A stretch of DNA of 64,000 nucleotides from Diplolepis rosae (taxonomy: Eukaryota > Arthropoda > Insecta > Hymenoptera > Diplolepididae), in NCBI GenBank assembly GCA_030998225.1, contig JAPYXD010000469.1, forward strand, positions 930,001 to 994,000, given 5' to 3'. The position numbers were made by a program, and so were the translations under genes. Shown here one piece after another: positions 21,650-34,699 of the stretch. The first letter of the stretch is position 1, and each line of letters opens with the position of its first letter. The notes below the pieces were generated by a model. It worked only from the letters and a program-made list of their open reading frames with translations. It was not told the origin of the DNA and did no database searches.

Positions 21650-24600
21650 ATTTAATTCGAACGGTCAAAAATTGGTCTTGGAGAAAGATGGCACAGAAGT
21701 TGACGAGGACAAAGTTTTATCATTTTTAAATGATGCAGGGGAAATCTTCCTTCTGCTGGAAGAAAATCAAAGTTGGGAAAAAGGAACTTCTTCCGAAAAT
21801 TTAATAAAAGCAAAGTGTATTAAGGATGATGCAAAGCCATCTACTTCTAATACCGAAGAATTGGAAGTGGAAGATGAGGTTGCAGATCATGCAATTCAGC
21901 AAATTGTCAATCAGGAACTTGCTGATATGGAAGTTATTTTCGCAAACAATTCGTCCACAGCAAATGATGAAATTATAGAACAGGTTGATGAAGAACATTC
22001 TGCCTTCAACCCTCTACCTTCAACTTCAGTAGTAGATGCTCTGTGGACAAATTTTCAATTTAATTGGAAAATCTGCACTAATAGCAAAATTAAAAATCTG
22101 AAGAGTGGAAAAAAGACACACGAAGTAATAAAATACTTTGTCCATCAGGTGATTGATCAACTGAGGGAAATATATATCAAAGAAATGATTCTTTGATTCA
22201 AAGAAACTGTTTTCTGAGTGCAAGACAAGAACACCCAAAATGAAAAGCTTGGCGAAGGATTTTATACTTTATATTCAAAAATGCTGAACCGAAACAACAA
22301 TCTGAATAGACCAGAAAATGGGTTAGGTTTGTCAAAAACATTAGGAGTTAAATTATACCTTATCTACATTAAAAATGGCTAAAGCTGGATGCTTGAACAA
22401 ATGAAATATTGCTGAAGAAGCAAGAGGCAGAGAAAGATTTTGTTTTAACATTTTCCTATTAGCGGAAATTTCTAAACAACTTGGACACTCCTACAAGCAT
22501 TGATGATATTAAGATATGTGGCTAATTTTGTAAAATGTTGAATTTTATTTTTGGCACTACGAACTATTGATTGGTCACGCAATTTATAAGTTAGATTTTA
22601 AAGATAATTGGAAAGCAATTTTCAGAGGATCACAATCATTTGTTCCTAAAATATGCTGTAAGTTTTCATACATTTATGTGTTTACACATATTCTTTTAAA
22701 AACTTGTCGTCAAAACCTGTCGAAAGTAAACCCTAGTTTCATTTAATAATTTGTAATTAAACAATGACATGTGTTTTGCAGGATGAGATGCCATTAGAAG
22801 ATTTCATTGTTCCCAAAGATGCCTTCGGATGGGTTGCCTCTTCATGTTATAACCATGAAATTAATCTCCTCGAGCAGCATTTTTAATATTTATATTTGAC
22901 GTGAATTTATTATTTCTATTTATATTCTTATCTTGGATATTATGATTAACGTCTACCTGTCGCTGACAACGTGTCGTGACGTGTGAGTGACGTAGTGTCA
23001 AAGATCGATTCATGGGAATCAAAGACTGAATACTACGGAGCTTGAGCAAGTCAGTCGATTCCCAAATTCAGAATCGCAAGGATTATTTAATTGATTTCTC
23101 ACCACACCTTGTGTCCTTGCAGTGAGCCTCTTATGTGGCGTGATCATAAGGGATGAAGTTATTATTATCCCCCTATGAGATTGAAGAGTTACATTTTTTT
23201 CATTATCTTCATTAATGCAATCACCTGACAGTGAATTACTCCAGAAGACAAATCTATGGAATTTGGAGATTCAAGATCATTCTGTACATGAGGGATTTTT
23301 CTTGATTGAAAATCTGCCACCTGTCTCATTCATCTGAGCAGCGTATGTTGGATGCCGAAGTCACCCTGGAGTATAAAAATTCATCATTCACGGGAAATCT
23401 TGTCAATAACTCTGGGATCGCTATCTTGATTGTCTCAGCTTATCAGCGGATCATTGTCAGTCAGTCTAGGTATTTAATTGTTCTTTTCTTTTTATATTAT
23501 ATGTACGTTATATGAACTTGCAAATGTATGTCGTTAATGTAATGTGAGTAAGATCGAGTAAAGATCGATTTGTGTTTTTGATTTATATTTTATTTTTTTA
23601 TCAAAGAAAACTTTTGAACTTCGATGCGATTAGCGACTTGTATGACTATATTATTTTTTTATTGAAGTATGATAGATGTGTGAGTACTGATCATAATTTG
23701 TGAACATCGTGCCTGGCATTATTAAATAAATTATAAACAAAATTGTTAGATTATAAATATTGTGAATTATTGATGTACAAACCTCTGAATTTCATTCGAT
23801 AATAGACATTGAAGTTGAATAAGACAATTTAACGTTTATTTACATACAAATAAAAACAATGTGTTACAATGTAAGATCTTTTTCAGTTTGCTTTGAGTAT
23901 ATTCTTCAAATTCACAATTTAACATTTTTTCCCATATTTGAATACTGCAAGAAGCCACCAACACCGAGAAATGGAGGATTGTTTGATATAAGTGAAGGAA
24001 AAACTTTCAGAGGGAATAATGCTCTCATGACTCTTCAAAATATGATCAAGATTGTACTTTTTCAGGATGCTTTTGAAGTATGTAATCCTATCTGTGCGCC
24101 ACAAGAAGTTTTCAAAATAGTTGCTGTGTATATATTAGTAATAAATGTACCTCCCCATTTGAGATCCAAAACTGAAAATATACAGCTTGTAATATTATGC
24201 TTTGATAAATATGGCACAAAATTTGGATGGAAACAAGTTTTACAGAAACTCGTGCAAGATTTTGAAGAATTGGAGACACTTGAAATTACTTTTTCCATTG
24301 AAGGCAATTATACGACTTTTTTGGGCATATTACTTGTTATGTTAGGTGACAATTTAGGCAGTCATCAAATAGGTGGTTATACAGAAAACTTCAGCAAGTC
24401 TAACAATTTTTGCCGCTATTGTGAAGTCAGTTGAGATGATTTTTGCCAACATTTCTTCGGTTTCAGAATATGAAGAACTGTTGATAGTCACAGGAACTGT
24501 GTGGATATAACTGAAAAAACAGGGAAATTCGAGAAAGGCATCGAACATGGTTCTGCTTTGGAATGGATTAAACTATTTCCATGTAGCAAATCCTGGATTG

Positions 24601-25200
24601 CCTCCCTGTACCGCTCATGATCTTTTTGAGGGAATCGTACAATCGGATATGTGGCTAGCTATTCGATGCTTCGAACAACAAAGATGGTTTCGAATAGGCT
24701 TGTTGAATTTTCGTCTTAAAGACATTCGGCTGTCGATGGAAGGGGCTCTCTTTATTCCAGATATCAAAGTTTCAGGTCCGGGTGTTAGCAAGAAAGTAAC
24801 AGGGACTGCAAGTCAGATGAGAAGACTAGTACTAATATTTCCTGTAGCAACAGCAGATATGGTAACAAGTTCTGATGATCCAGTTTGGCTAATAATTATG
24901 CATTTAAGAAGTCTTTGTGACTTAGTCTGTGCTCCTGCACTATCAATGGGTCAAATAGCGAAATTGAGAATGGATATAGACCACTATTTACTTCTAAGAA
25001 AAGAGTGTTTTCCCAGCGTGCAATTATTGCCCAAACAAGAATTTGTAATGCATTATCCAACTTCAACTGAATATTTCGGACCTCTTAAGCATTGGTGGAC
25101 TCTCAGATTTGAATGTAAGCATGGGCATTTCAAGAAAGATGTAAAGCATAAACAAAATTTTAAGAATTGCACACAGAGACTTGCTGAAAAACATCAGTGA
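21650..25200 (+). pseudogene. CIDE-N / transposon-like gene, copy A (degraded)
   Basis: This is a degraded copy of an uncharacterised animal gene family that behaves like a mobile gene. Blocks in order: the C-terminal half of a CIDE-N (ubiquitin-like) domain, LVLEKDGTEVDEDKVL then GEIFLLLEENQSW (21670-21780); an FQFNWKIC block ending near 22196; a heavily eroded stretch 22200-22700; a block 23890-24434 with FEVCNPICAPQE and LGDNLGSHQIGG to FCRYCE; and a block 24560-25200 with YFHVANPGLPPCTAHDLFEG, GTASQMRRLVLIFP and FGPLKHWWTLRFE. Breaks include a TGA after FCRYCEVS, a frame change before WNGLNYFHV and a TGA after AEKHQ. The start of the CIDE-N domain is missing where the mariner relic ends. 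Copy B follows head-to-tail. Family assignment beyond CIDE-N is uncertain. Confidence 0.65.
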
Positions 25201-26477
25201 AAACAGGTTGCCTATCCCTTTGCACATGACACGTACGCTGTGACAGACAGTGCCGTTTCGTCCTCTTTCCTGTATTCATCCTTAGTTTCCCCAGATCTAT
25301 TGCCAGAACTTACAATGATATCGACGCCATTATTTATGACGAAATACGCGCTTTTCGATCCAGATTTGCAAGATTGAGGTTTATATAATCATTTACACAC
25401 AATATTTATGTCCCTGAAAAAGTTCATTTTTTTCGCTCCAACAATAGGTCATGCATTATTATTATCTTTTCCATTTTCACATGTCGTATTTTAAAGTTTG
25501 GCCAGCAAACCGGCAGAAAAAGAAGCTGATTTTCATTGCAACAGCAGATAATATTTTCACGAATTTACTGGAAAAATGCAGCACGAAGTTCCAAAATGGT
25601 GAGACCAAACTGGTTTTCGAGTATGATGGTACGGAGATTGATGAAGACGATGAAGGTCTTCGGCATTTGGCTAATAAAGGAGAAGTGCTTCTTCTTCTGG
25701 CAGATGAAGAAATATGGGAAGAATTTCTCTAAATTTAGACAAATCTCTAAATGTGAAAAATTCAGCAAATGATCCATTAGATGTTCCATCTCAAATTAAA
25801 ATGCCTGCAAAAGAAATCCTTGAATATAATAATGAAACCGAAAATAGTTAAGTCGGGGATCAGTCGGTGAATCGCAATGAAGCTGGTATCGAGGAAAATG
25901 CTAATTCACAATACAATATTGCAGTTAACTTGGCGGCAAGACTAAATGCTTTTCAATCTTGGGAAGATTATCAAATCCCGTGGAACAAGGTCAGCGCATA
26001 CGACTTGGAGCAGTTGAATCGAGGCATGAAAAACGATCAATTAAAGACGAATGTGGTCAAAGTAATTATTTCTAATGCAAGATTCATGAAGGTTGACATC
26101 GAAGCATTTTCATATTCTCTTCAAAAGATATAGTAATTTCAAACACCCCGGGGTTGCCTAGCGCATGCGCAATGAAATACACCTCTGCCATTTTACACCG
26201 AGAGTTGAATTTTACATCAAGAACGTAAAAGTACACTGTCTGAAAATGATGTTACGGGAATTTTCATCTCCGAATTTAACTTTCAACTTTCCAATTACAT
26301 TCACACCATTTTGGTAATATTACCTCGATTAATCAGTTATCTGTATGTCCACTGATTAATGTGGTAATTTTCAATCTTTTTTTTTTTACAATGTAAGTAA
26401 TTGTTTTACCAACATTGAATCTCGTGAAATCACATTTTGATTTTTTAGAGTGTATATTTACATAACAACATAACTAA

Positions 26478-26664
26478 CTTATGCATTTGATTGGGCATTG
26501 GTGTAGTGCGATCTATATATTGACAAGAGCAGGGGTCGAAGGATTGCGAGAAACTTTACCTGCCTGGGGAAATGAGCCCGCTCATCCAATCACTTTCACG
26601 AAACTATCAAAGGTACCGTGATTTGTTACAATAAAAATATACTGTATGTTTGTTATGCTTAAAG
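26478..26664 (+). pseudogene. Partial duplicate of the 26700-27387 coding remnant
   Basis: This 187-bp block is nearly identical to 27203-27387. It carries an open stretch that includes LTRAGVEGLRETLPAWG and ends at a TGA after KVP. The upstream part of the parent sequence is missing, so this is a 5'-truncated direct duplicate lying before it. Confidence 0.7.
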
Positions 26665-26699
26665 GTTCTTTGAGTGAAGAAAATAAACCTAATCCATTA

Positions 26700-27387
26700 T
26701 TTCAGTCATGGCACTCTAGGCAATAAGTCTACCAAATATCAACGGAGCTTATGAGCTCGGGCTATCGGTCGGCATTGATGCTGGTGTCTCGGATGATATT
26801 AAGCTGCCAGTATTAAACTCGGGCGATGATTCTGCAGTTTAGAGATCTATGGTGGCGTTCGTTGCTACATCTCCTACTTTTAATGCATGGGGCCTTCGTG
26901 CGAAACAATGCCTCGCTGCAGCAGTGACAGGTATCTGTCAAATGAAAATCATCAGGTTGAGATCTAGGACAACTTGTACCGGACGGAGATTGGCGTTCAG
27001 TAGCCACCCCAGTCAATGCAACGGACGAACAGATAAACGCGCTATCATCAACCGTATTCCAGAATCCAAACTTAGTGCAAAGTATGCTACTTTGCATAGC
27101 GGCCACCAAGGCGAATTGGTGGTCCATGTGTCATCATACGGGACAAGGAACGATGGTTGGTTATGCCCTCAAAGTTGCGAAATGTTTACATGTCAGGATG
27201 CAACTTATGCATTTGATTGGGAATTGGTGTAGTACGATCTATATATTGACAAGAGCAGGGGTCGAAGGATTGCGAGAAACTTTACCTCCCTGAGGAAATG
27301 AGCCCGCTCATCCAATCACTTTCACGGAACAAAGGTACCGTGATCTGTTACAATACAAATATACTGTATGTTTTTTATGCTTAAAAG
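26700..27387 (+). pseudogene. Unidentified coding remnant, possibly virus-derived
   Basis: Open stretches on the plus strand continue one another across at least three frame changes or stops (near 26840, 26945 and 27215), the pattern of a decayed protein gene. The stretches have ordinary protein-like composition and no repeats. I cannot name the family. The lack of introns, the decay and the partial duplication would fit an endogenous copy of a non-retroviral virus gene, but that is a guess. It sits between the two halves of the CIDE-N copy B. Confidence 0.35.
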
Positions 27388-27668
27388 TACGTATTTTTAC
27401 ATATTATCAGTCTTTTTGCTACGTACCACGTAAAACGATTATTTTCAAAGTAACATTTTGTAAAAATACGCGGGTTTTTTTACAGTACATATTATTAAAC
27501 TATGATAAACATAAATAATATTTAATTTATTATTATTTATATTATTAAGCGTAAGATAACTATAAATAAACAGATAACAATTTAACTTTTTTTCTAAGAA
27601 ATGTATTGTTCTTTCTTTTAAAGTACATTGCAATTAATTTAGATATTATTTTGCCTATTGCTTCTATA

Positions 27669-28120
27669 TAGGGTGACCATGATTGATTTTCGAAAAGTAG
27701 GACAAAAAAGTTTGAAAAATGAGGACAAAGTAGGACAAAAATTTATTTAAAAGGGCGACAAACTAGGGCAGAAAAGTTTGAAAAAGAGGACAAGATAGGA
27801 CGATAGGAGAAAAGTGACTTTTATTAAATATTATCAACGCTTGACAACTTATATTTTTATTTTTGAACCCTGATGCATTTAAATTAATAATCTATTGAGT
27901 TGGAAGATTATTTTTTAGTTGTTGAGGCTTGTGAATTGACGAAGAAATCGTTAGATGGCATTAATGATAAAATATTGTACAAAAAAAGATCCAAAAGTTG
28001 ATTAAAAAAAAAAAAATTGCATTTGAAAAATCCGGACAAAGTAAAAAATCCTGTAGAACAACTCACACAAGCCCTAAAATGAGAACATGTCCGGGGAAAT
28101 CCGGAAGGATGGTCACCTTA
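27669..28120. mobile_element. hAT MITE with 8-bp target duplication CTTCTATA
   Basis: The tips TAGGGTGACCAT and, inverted, TAAGGTGACCAT enclose 452 bp rich in GGACAAANTAGGACA motifs. The flanks CTTCTATA at 27661-27668 and 28121-28128 are identical, the 8-bp duplication expected of hAT transposition. There is no transposase inside, so it is non-autonomous. Confidence 0.9.
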
Positions 28121-28197
28121 CTTCTATAAACAGTTATTTAGTTTGAGTTTATATCAATAGTTCGACCCGCTTGAAGTGCAAATGTGGTCATAAAAAG

Positions 28198-28777
28198 TGC
28201 ACTGTAAAAAATAAAAAACAACTCACAACATCGAAAGGTAAAATTACATAAATTTTTGTATGTACTATTACCACTATAATTACAGGGATAATACAATTTA
28301 AAGGTTAGAAATGCAAATGAAACTTGTAACTTTACCACTCTTAGTATGAGAATATTACAAGGCGTTGTAAAAGTACAATTTCAAGTTGTAGTCCTAGTGA
28401 CTAAACTTGTGAATTTGCCTTAATCAGAGTAGGGAATAAAATTACCCACTCTGAATACGGCGAATTTCCGAACGCATGTGAAAGTGCAAAAACTTGTAAA
28501 AATCCTTTCTGTAAATTTAACTTCACATGTATAAAACGAAATTTCACAATATGACGTACTTGCACAATATTCAGAATAGTAAAATCACCAATTGCTGTAT
28601 AATTTAAAGGTTATGTAAAATTTCACCACAGATGTTTATAATTAAAATTGTCTGTAAAAAAGCTGAAGAATGGTAAAAATAATTAACAATCTTATTTCTG
28701 TTTGAAATTGTGAAATATTACAAGAAAATAATTATTTAGTGACGAAGAACTTTAAATTAGTGCACAAAATTCTTTTT
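28198..28777. mobile_element. MITE with GCACTGTAAAAAA tips in CIDE-N copy B
   Basis: Left tip GCACTGTAAAAAAT and right tip, inverted, GCACAGCAAAAAAGAAT enclose AT-rich sequence with several internal mirrored runs (ACTCTTAGTATGAG, AGAGTAGG against CCCACTCT). It ends 5 bp before the LGDNLGSHQ block, so it probably replaced or split the upstream coding part of copy B. Confidence 0.55.
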
Positions 28778-30533
28778 TGCTGTGCTTGGCGATAATCTTG
28801 GAAGCCACCAGATAGGCGGTTTCGTTGAGAATTTCAGCAAGTCTTTTAATTTTTGTCGATATTGTGAAATATCACGGAATGAATTCTATGCCAATATTTT
28901 CTGCAGAAGAAATTTGAGAACAATACAAAGTTATACACAATGTGCTAATAAGGCGGAAGAAAAACAAACAGTTGTAAAGGGACCTAAGAGGAATTCTTTT
29001 TTAAATGAATTAAGTTATTTTCACGTAGCAACTCCAGGACTACCTCCTTGTTTAGCGCATGATATTTTTGAAGGGTTCGTAGAAAGGGATATGTTTTTAG
29101 CTATTAAATATTTCGTTACAACAAAAGGCTAGTTCTAGACCGTCTTCCTAAACTATCGCCTAAGCATTATTCGATTGCTGTCGCAAAGCGTTGTCTTCAT
29201 TCCAGCGATAAATGTAACGCGAACTGAAAAAAAGAAATTGGAAGGTACAGCTAGTCAACTCAGAAGACTTGTCCTACTATTTCCAGCAGCAGTTGCAGAA
29301 TCAGTTCAAGATTTTGAGGACCCAGTATGGGAAATGATATTACGCACGAAAAAAATTTATTCCATAATATGCGCTCCAGCCTTGTCATATGGGCAAATAG
29401 CTATACTGCAGTTGGAAATAGACAAGTATTTATGTCTCAGAATGAAATGTTTTCCTGAAGAAAAGTTGATTCTAAAACACGAGTACCTTCGGCTCTATCC
29501 CATGCTCATCAAGCACTTTGGTCCTCTAAAACATGTATGGACATAATAATACTAAAAAATTATGATTTCATGAACGTGGAACTTGTAGTAGATGGAAGTG
29601 TTATTGAAAAAATATTATCAGACACATATCCCAATCAACGATTATTTTTAAACGATATATATGAACCTCCAACTCTTGAAATGATCATGGACAAATGGCT
29701 ACTTCTTTTTACACCACCGGGTTTGTTTTGGCACTTTCAAAAACTGACTGGAGTATCTATTCAGAATTTTGATGAACATTTGAACGAAAAGGTTCAAAGA
29801 ATACTAATTTTTGGCAAAGGGAAACATAATTTTCCAAATTTAGAAGCTTTGACAGAAGAAGAAAAACATGAGAAAATGCTAGAAATTATGCAAATTCGTT
29901 TTGCGGAAACTGAAACCTACTTACTCCATACATGCCCTGTAAGTATTTTCAAAAAGGAGGAATTGATCCTTTTCTTTTAAGGCCTGCTATCAACTAAATT
30001 TACAGCCCTTGTAACCGTTTCAATAAATACTTTCCCTCTTCCAGTCAAGAGTTGGTGTAGAGGACATTGCAGAGTAATTCTTCTAGTCCTTGTATTGCAG
30101 TTTAAGGTAAATGTTTTGCATTTCAATAAAATAATGAATAATAACTTACTGATAATGCGTGAATTTGAATATTTACTTTGTTACAGATGTAGAACCAAGA
30201 GACGAAAATGTGGAGAACGAAAACGTCCTGAACGGTTATAAACCAGATACGAGAAATAGAAGAAAGTACTTTCTCTTCTTTGACAAAAGGATTGTTTTTC
30301 AAAGCGAGACATTTCAGCAAGTGCTGAAATTACTACTTGCTGTCTACTTCGTTTTTAACCAAATTTACCCTAAAGCACAAGGAACTACTCTGCTGTTTTT
30401 ACAAATTTACTTTCTAAATATATCATCTCCAGGCACTTTATGCAGATCGAGACAGGATTCATTTAAAAGAAAGGCCATGACCTTCATGAGAGCTTTAAAT
30501 AAAATTGATTTAAAAGATCATAAACCAATATAA

Positions 30534-33002
30534 GTCAAGTTGAATTTTTATAACTAAGGAGATTATAAGGAATCATAATTGTTAGTGGCGTAGCTGTGAT
30601 TAACGTGTGATATCCTCTGTACATTATTGACATTAAAGTATGTTCTAAAATCCCTCTTTATTTAAAAAATTTATTTTCTCTAAAAATCAAAAACTTTTTA
30701 TAATTATCAGCGTTCGTTAACCTTAAACAACCATCTCTAAAACCACACTTTTATCAAGTAATTTATAATTTCCTGTAAGTAGTTAAATTCTACGAAACCT
30801 ATTTTTGAAATGTATTTTTCATAGCTTTATGTACTTTTCACAGCGTTATTTATTTTTACTATCTGTACTCATTCCGGCCTCTGTATGATCCAGTTAAATA
30901 TAATTAACTTTCTAGATGTACAGCAAATAGAACTCTTAACTGAAATACTACCCACAATCGTACTCCCCTTTGAAAATTTTAAATACCTACCGCTAGCAAA
31001 AGATAAAAAATAGACGCGGATACAATTATGAGAAGTCTCCGACATAATCTTATGTAAATATCATAAAAAACTTTCTCGGTACCAAAATGGGCCAGTGCTC
31101 CTATAGTTAAGCTTTAGTAAATACAAATAGACCTAGATGCATTTCCTGTTCTGAAATAACGTCATATAGGAATAAATCTTAATAAACTTGAAAATCCAAA
31201 AAGCCACAAACAAACAACGAACAAAATTAACATTATTTTTTCACTTAATAATTATATAACAAAAACAATTATTAAACATATATTGCTTATATTTCCAACA
31301 GACTAAATGATATTTTAGGTCTATTTGAATTCTAATTGTTTTTCTAATAACATCTTTTCTTTTAGAAATAGAAAATGTAAACAAATATCAAACAAACTAA
31401 GATTTTATAATTGAAAATACATCAAGTTTCGAATGAATCTTTGCTTGAAAATATAAAAACCCTACTTTATAGCAATATAATAACTTACAAATTTTATTTC
31501 AATATAACTTCATTCTTATGAATTTTAAATATCATTGTAGATCAACATTAAAATGTCAAATAAACTCGATTATTTTCCATTATAAAATAACATAAAAATA
31601 TATTTATGAATAAAAATATGTACATATATATATATATTAAAATTCAATACGATAGTTTAAATATCGGTAATTTTCGAAAGTTGTGAACGATTTCTTTCGA
31701 TTAGATATATTGTAACTCCGTTTTCATTTTTAACAGAAATAAAAATTAGGAATGTCATTAATCAGATTAGTTAATTACATCATTCTTCAGTTTATAAATC
31801 ATTGAAACACAATAGAATATCCCTTGTAATAATCATCGTAATCATGTAAATTACGTCTCAAATTTTATATCGCAAAAGTTTTGTATGAATTATTAAATGG
31901 TTTGTCTCATATGAATGAATTTAAGAAATAAAGAATGGTTTATTAAAATAAGGAAAATTATTAGAAATAAGATAGGACATTGTAAATATGAATTTAAAAG
32001 CTAATTATTATTTATCAATAATTTGAAGTTTTTAGAAACTATTTTATGGTTACAATTTTGTTAATAATTATTCATAACTATGTAAAAATTTATATTTCAT
32101 TATAAAATAGTACAAATGTCTCCATCTTTTGAGAAAAGAGATAAACTTGGAGAAAACCTGGTACCCCTCCTAGACCCAGATATCAGGGCCCGCTACAAAA
32201 TCTACCTATGAGAATCAAGATAGTAACTGCACTCGCTTATCTACACCAATTAAAAAAGCAAAAGATAAAAAACCAAGTAGCGTTAGAACATTTTTTATGG
32301 AAAGGGAATATAGAGCATTCTTTAAAAAGCTGGAAAAATATCTAAAAAAGACAGTCTTTCTTCAAATTCAAACTCCAACAAACTAAACTTGCTTTAAAGA
32401 AATTTTTGAAACGTAAAATCAGTTAGTCTATTAAAAAAAAATCTCAAATCACAGTTTTCTTAAATATTCTTCTAAAGAAAGTTAAAAAGATCAGTGGTAT
32501 CAAAGTTTACATCTTGTTTCACGGATTTTTCTCAAGGATTTCATCTACTTCTCCAGGACTTTTATAAATAAATAAAAAGTAAGTTGTATATCAAAATTGG
32601 CTATTATCTATTAACTCTTTCTTTCTCTGTGTTATAATTATTATTTTAAAATATAATCCTCCATACAATTTCTTAGGTGCCAGTAACCATTCTGGTACTA
32701 GAAATTGTACAAATTCCTCACGCAACCTATCCTCGAGTATTAAACAATTTGACGTGCTCCTTATGAGATGTACGATTTTGTTTAATACTCAAACTCCATC
32801 TCTCCAAGAGTAATTTTTCCCCTAGAAGTGACTTTAGGAAAGAATTCTAATTGTAGTATTCCCGAGTTATTGGAGTGCAAGCTCCAGACTCAAAAATAAT
32901 TATAAATTATTTCTTCTTAAAAGAAATAATTTAATAAACACAAAAAAGCTTGTGTGATTTCAGACGTCACAAACGTGTAAGATGAGAAACTTGTTGAATC
33001 AA
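30534..33002. other. AT-rich stretch, no gene seen
   Basis: About 2.5 kb of strongly AT-rich DNA without convincing exons, inverted repeats or tandem arrays. A short GC-richer patch near 32145-32205 (CTGGTACCCCTCCTAGACCC) reads like a scrap of former coding sequence but is too short to identify. Confidence 0.5.
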
Positions 33003-33289
33003 CCCTAGCGGAACAGGTTGAGAGAACGGTCATAGAATACTCTGACCACGCACTATTATGGCTAAGAACGGTAAAAAACATTAAAAGCATTGCAATTATG
33101 ATTCTGTGGTGAAATTTGGAATAGAAGGTGTAGGAATAAATACAATAATTTTACTTTTCAGCGATAAAAACTAGGAAAACATCATGTACCTGTCATTGAA
33201 AGCAGTGCAGTGGTTCACCATTTGCGGCACGTCTCCACCATCAGGATTGGCTTTTGGTAGCAGTGAGATAATAGTATATTACGTGCCTA

Positions 33290-33832
33290 CACAGAGAAAA
33301 AAATCTGACTATAATAGTAAGAGTACTAGTCATGCTTTTGTAGCAGGTTTCGTTCTTGCTATCTTTGTGAAAAAATCATACATTTTAAGCAGGGATCCCT
33401 TTATGCTAAAAAAGTAGCAAGTTTCATGCTTTTAGAGCAGTTGTGCCTTGCGAAAATAGTTCGAACTTCGCCTTACTATTATTGCAAGAAACCCATCCTA
33501 TTTCAGTATGAGTTCTATTACAACTGAGGTATTAGACCACGCCTACTTTCGAACGTAGCACCTCACGTGTTCCCTCGGTTGTAAGAAATTCATCCTATTT
33601 CAGTATGAGTTCTCTTACAACCGTAGTCAGGCGAGAACCTTGCTATTACAGCATATGACACTAGCAATAATGGCATGCGCTTGTTTCTTTTATAGTATAA
33701 GACATATCATGCTAAAAATGCACGAGTTGATGCCAATACTGGTGGAAGCTCATACCAATTTCGCACATTAAGTTCGGTGCTTTAATAGGATAGAGCTCAG
33801 CCTACTATAATAGTTAGATTTTTTTCTCCGTG
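33290..33832. mobile_element. TA-flanked MITE nested in foldback I
   Basis: Tips CACAGAGAAAAAAATCTGAC and, inverted, CACGGAGAAAAAAATCTAAC are bordered by TA at 33288-33289 and 33833-33834. This fits a Tc1/mariner-type MITE. The interior has repeated TTATTGCAAGAAACCCATCC / TTGTAAGAAATTCATCC segments. Confidence 0.8.
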
Positions 33833-33893
33833 TAGGCGAATCTAATCTAGTATTGTAGTTGATTGCGGCGCTAGTCATTACACTTGATATGTT

Positions 33894-34161
33894 ACGACTA
33901 GTCCCGGCCATTTTGATTTTATCGATCTTGTGTAGTAGTAATGGATTTCAATAGACACATGCGCAGTTCAAATGTACAAGGCTTTGCCAGTAAGGTGCTA
34001 ACGCTGTACGAAGAAGAAGAATAAGATGGTGCTCCGCTGCATGGCTATAGGCGCATGCGCAGTTCAATTTTTACATTTCATTCCTCTGTAGCGCAATATA
34101 CTACATTGCGCTACTGTTAACTGAAGCGAAAAAACGAGTTTGCGCGCCGGTGGCACATAAA
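33894..34161 (+). repeat. 280-bp dispersed repeat, copy 2
   Basis: Same orientation and nearly full length compared with 4939-5220; the GAA run is shorter here. It is nested in the middle of foldback I. Confidence 0.7.
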
Positions 34162-34699
34162 AGTAGTTGTGTCTCACTCCAACCAATAGTCAACCCTGAC
34201 AGTGGAGACGTTCCGCAAATGGGTGAACCACTGCACTGCGTTCAATGACAGGTACATGATGTTTTCCTAGTTTTTAACGCTGAAAAGTAAAATTATTGTA
34301 TTTATTCCTACACCTTCTATTCCAAATTTCAGCACAGAATCATAATTGCAATGCTTTTAATGTTTTTACCGTTCTTAGCCATAATAGTGCGTAGTCAGAG
34401 ACCCGGTCAGAGTATTCTCTGAACATTCTCTCAACCGGGTCCGCTAAGGAAGTTCGATTAATGAAAAATTTATGATACTTCTGAAACTTGCTGTACATTT
34501 TTCATTCAATGTACACTTTTCTACTGATCTGTCTCAGTTTCTATAACATTTATCAGTTTGCGACTGAATTTAAACATAAGTATTATGTAAGTACCAGATA
34601 CTCTAACAGAATTGTTGTATTATGAGAGTGAAATATTTATTTTAGGAATGGCCAAGTCGATTCCGATTCCTTCGAAGAATTGATTCTTGGGTGTTGATT

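Larger units (their letters stand above)
25480..30533 (+). pseudogene. CIDE-N / transposon-like gene, copy B (interrupted)
   Basis: This is the second tandem copy, more complete at both ends. 25490-25732 encodes a whole CIDE-N domain: FKVWPANRQKKKLIFIA, LVFEYDGTEIDEDD, GEVLLLLADEEIWEE. 25867-26133 holds the DYQIPWNKVS block. The gene is then interrupted by other elements to 28777. 28782-29132 resumes at LGDNLGSHQIGG, FCRYCE and YFHVATPGLPPCLAHDIFEG; 29175-29546 has GTASQLRRLVLLFPAA and FGPLKHVWT; 29550-29980 has PPTLEMIMDKWLLLFTPPG; 30180-30533 is a C-terminal exon ending at TAA. A stop after YFVTTKG and frame changes around 29170 and 29540 indicate it is dead, although the last two blocks are long and open. 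The block between CIDE-N and LGDNLG that copy A has at 23890-24300 is absent. Confidence 0.65.
33003..34449. mobile_element. Foldback element I with nested insertions
   Basis: The left arm 33003-33239 starts CCCTAGCGGAACAGG and the right arm 34202-34449 ends CCGGGTCCGCTAAGG. The arms are inverse complements over about 240 bp and share AGAGAACGGTCATAGAATAC-like and GCAGTGGTTCACCATTTGCG strings. The 962-bp middle contains a TA-flanked MITE (33290-33832) and a copy of the 280-bp dispersed repeat (33894-34161). Element II at 34700-35246 is the same family with a 16-bp middle. Confidence 0.8.
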
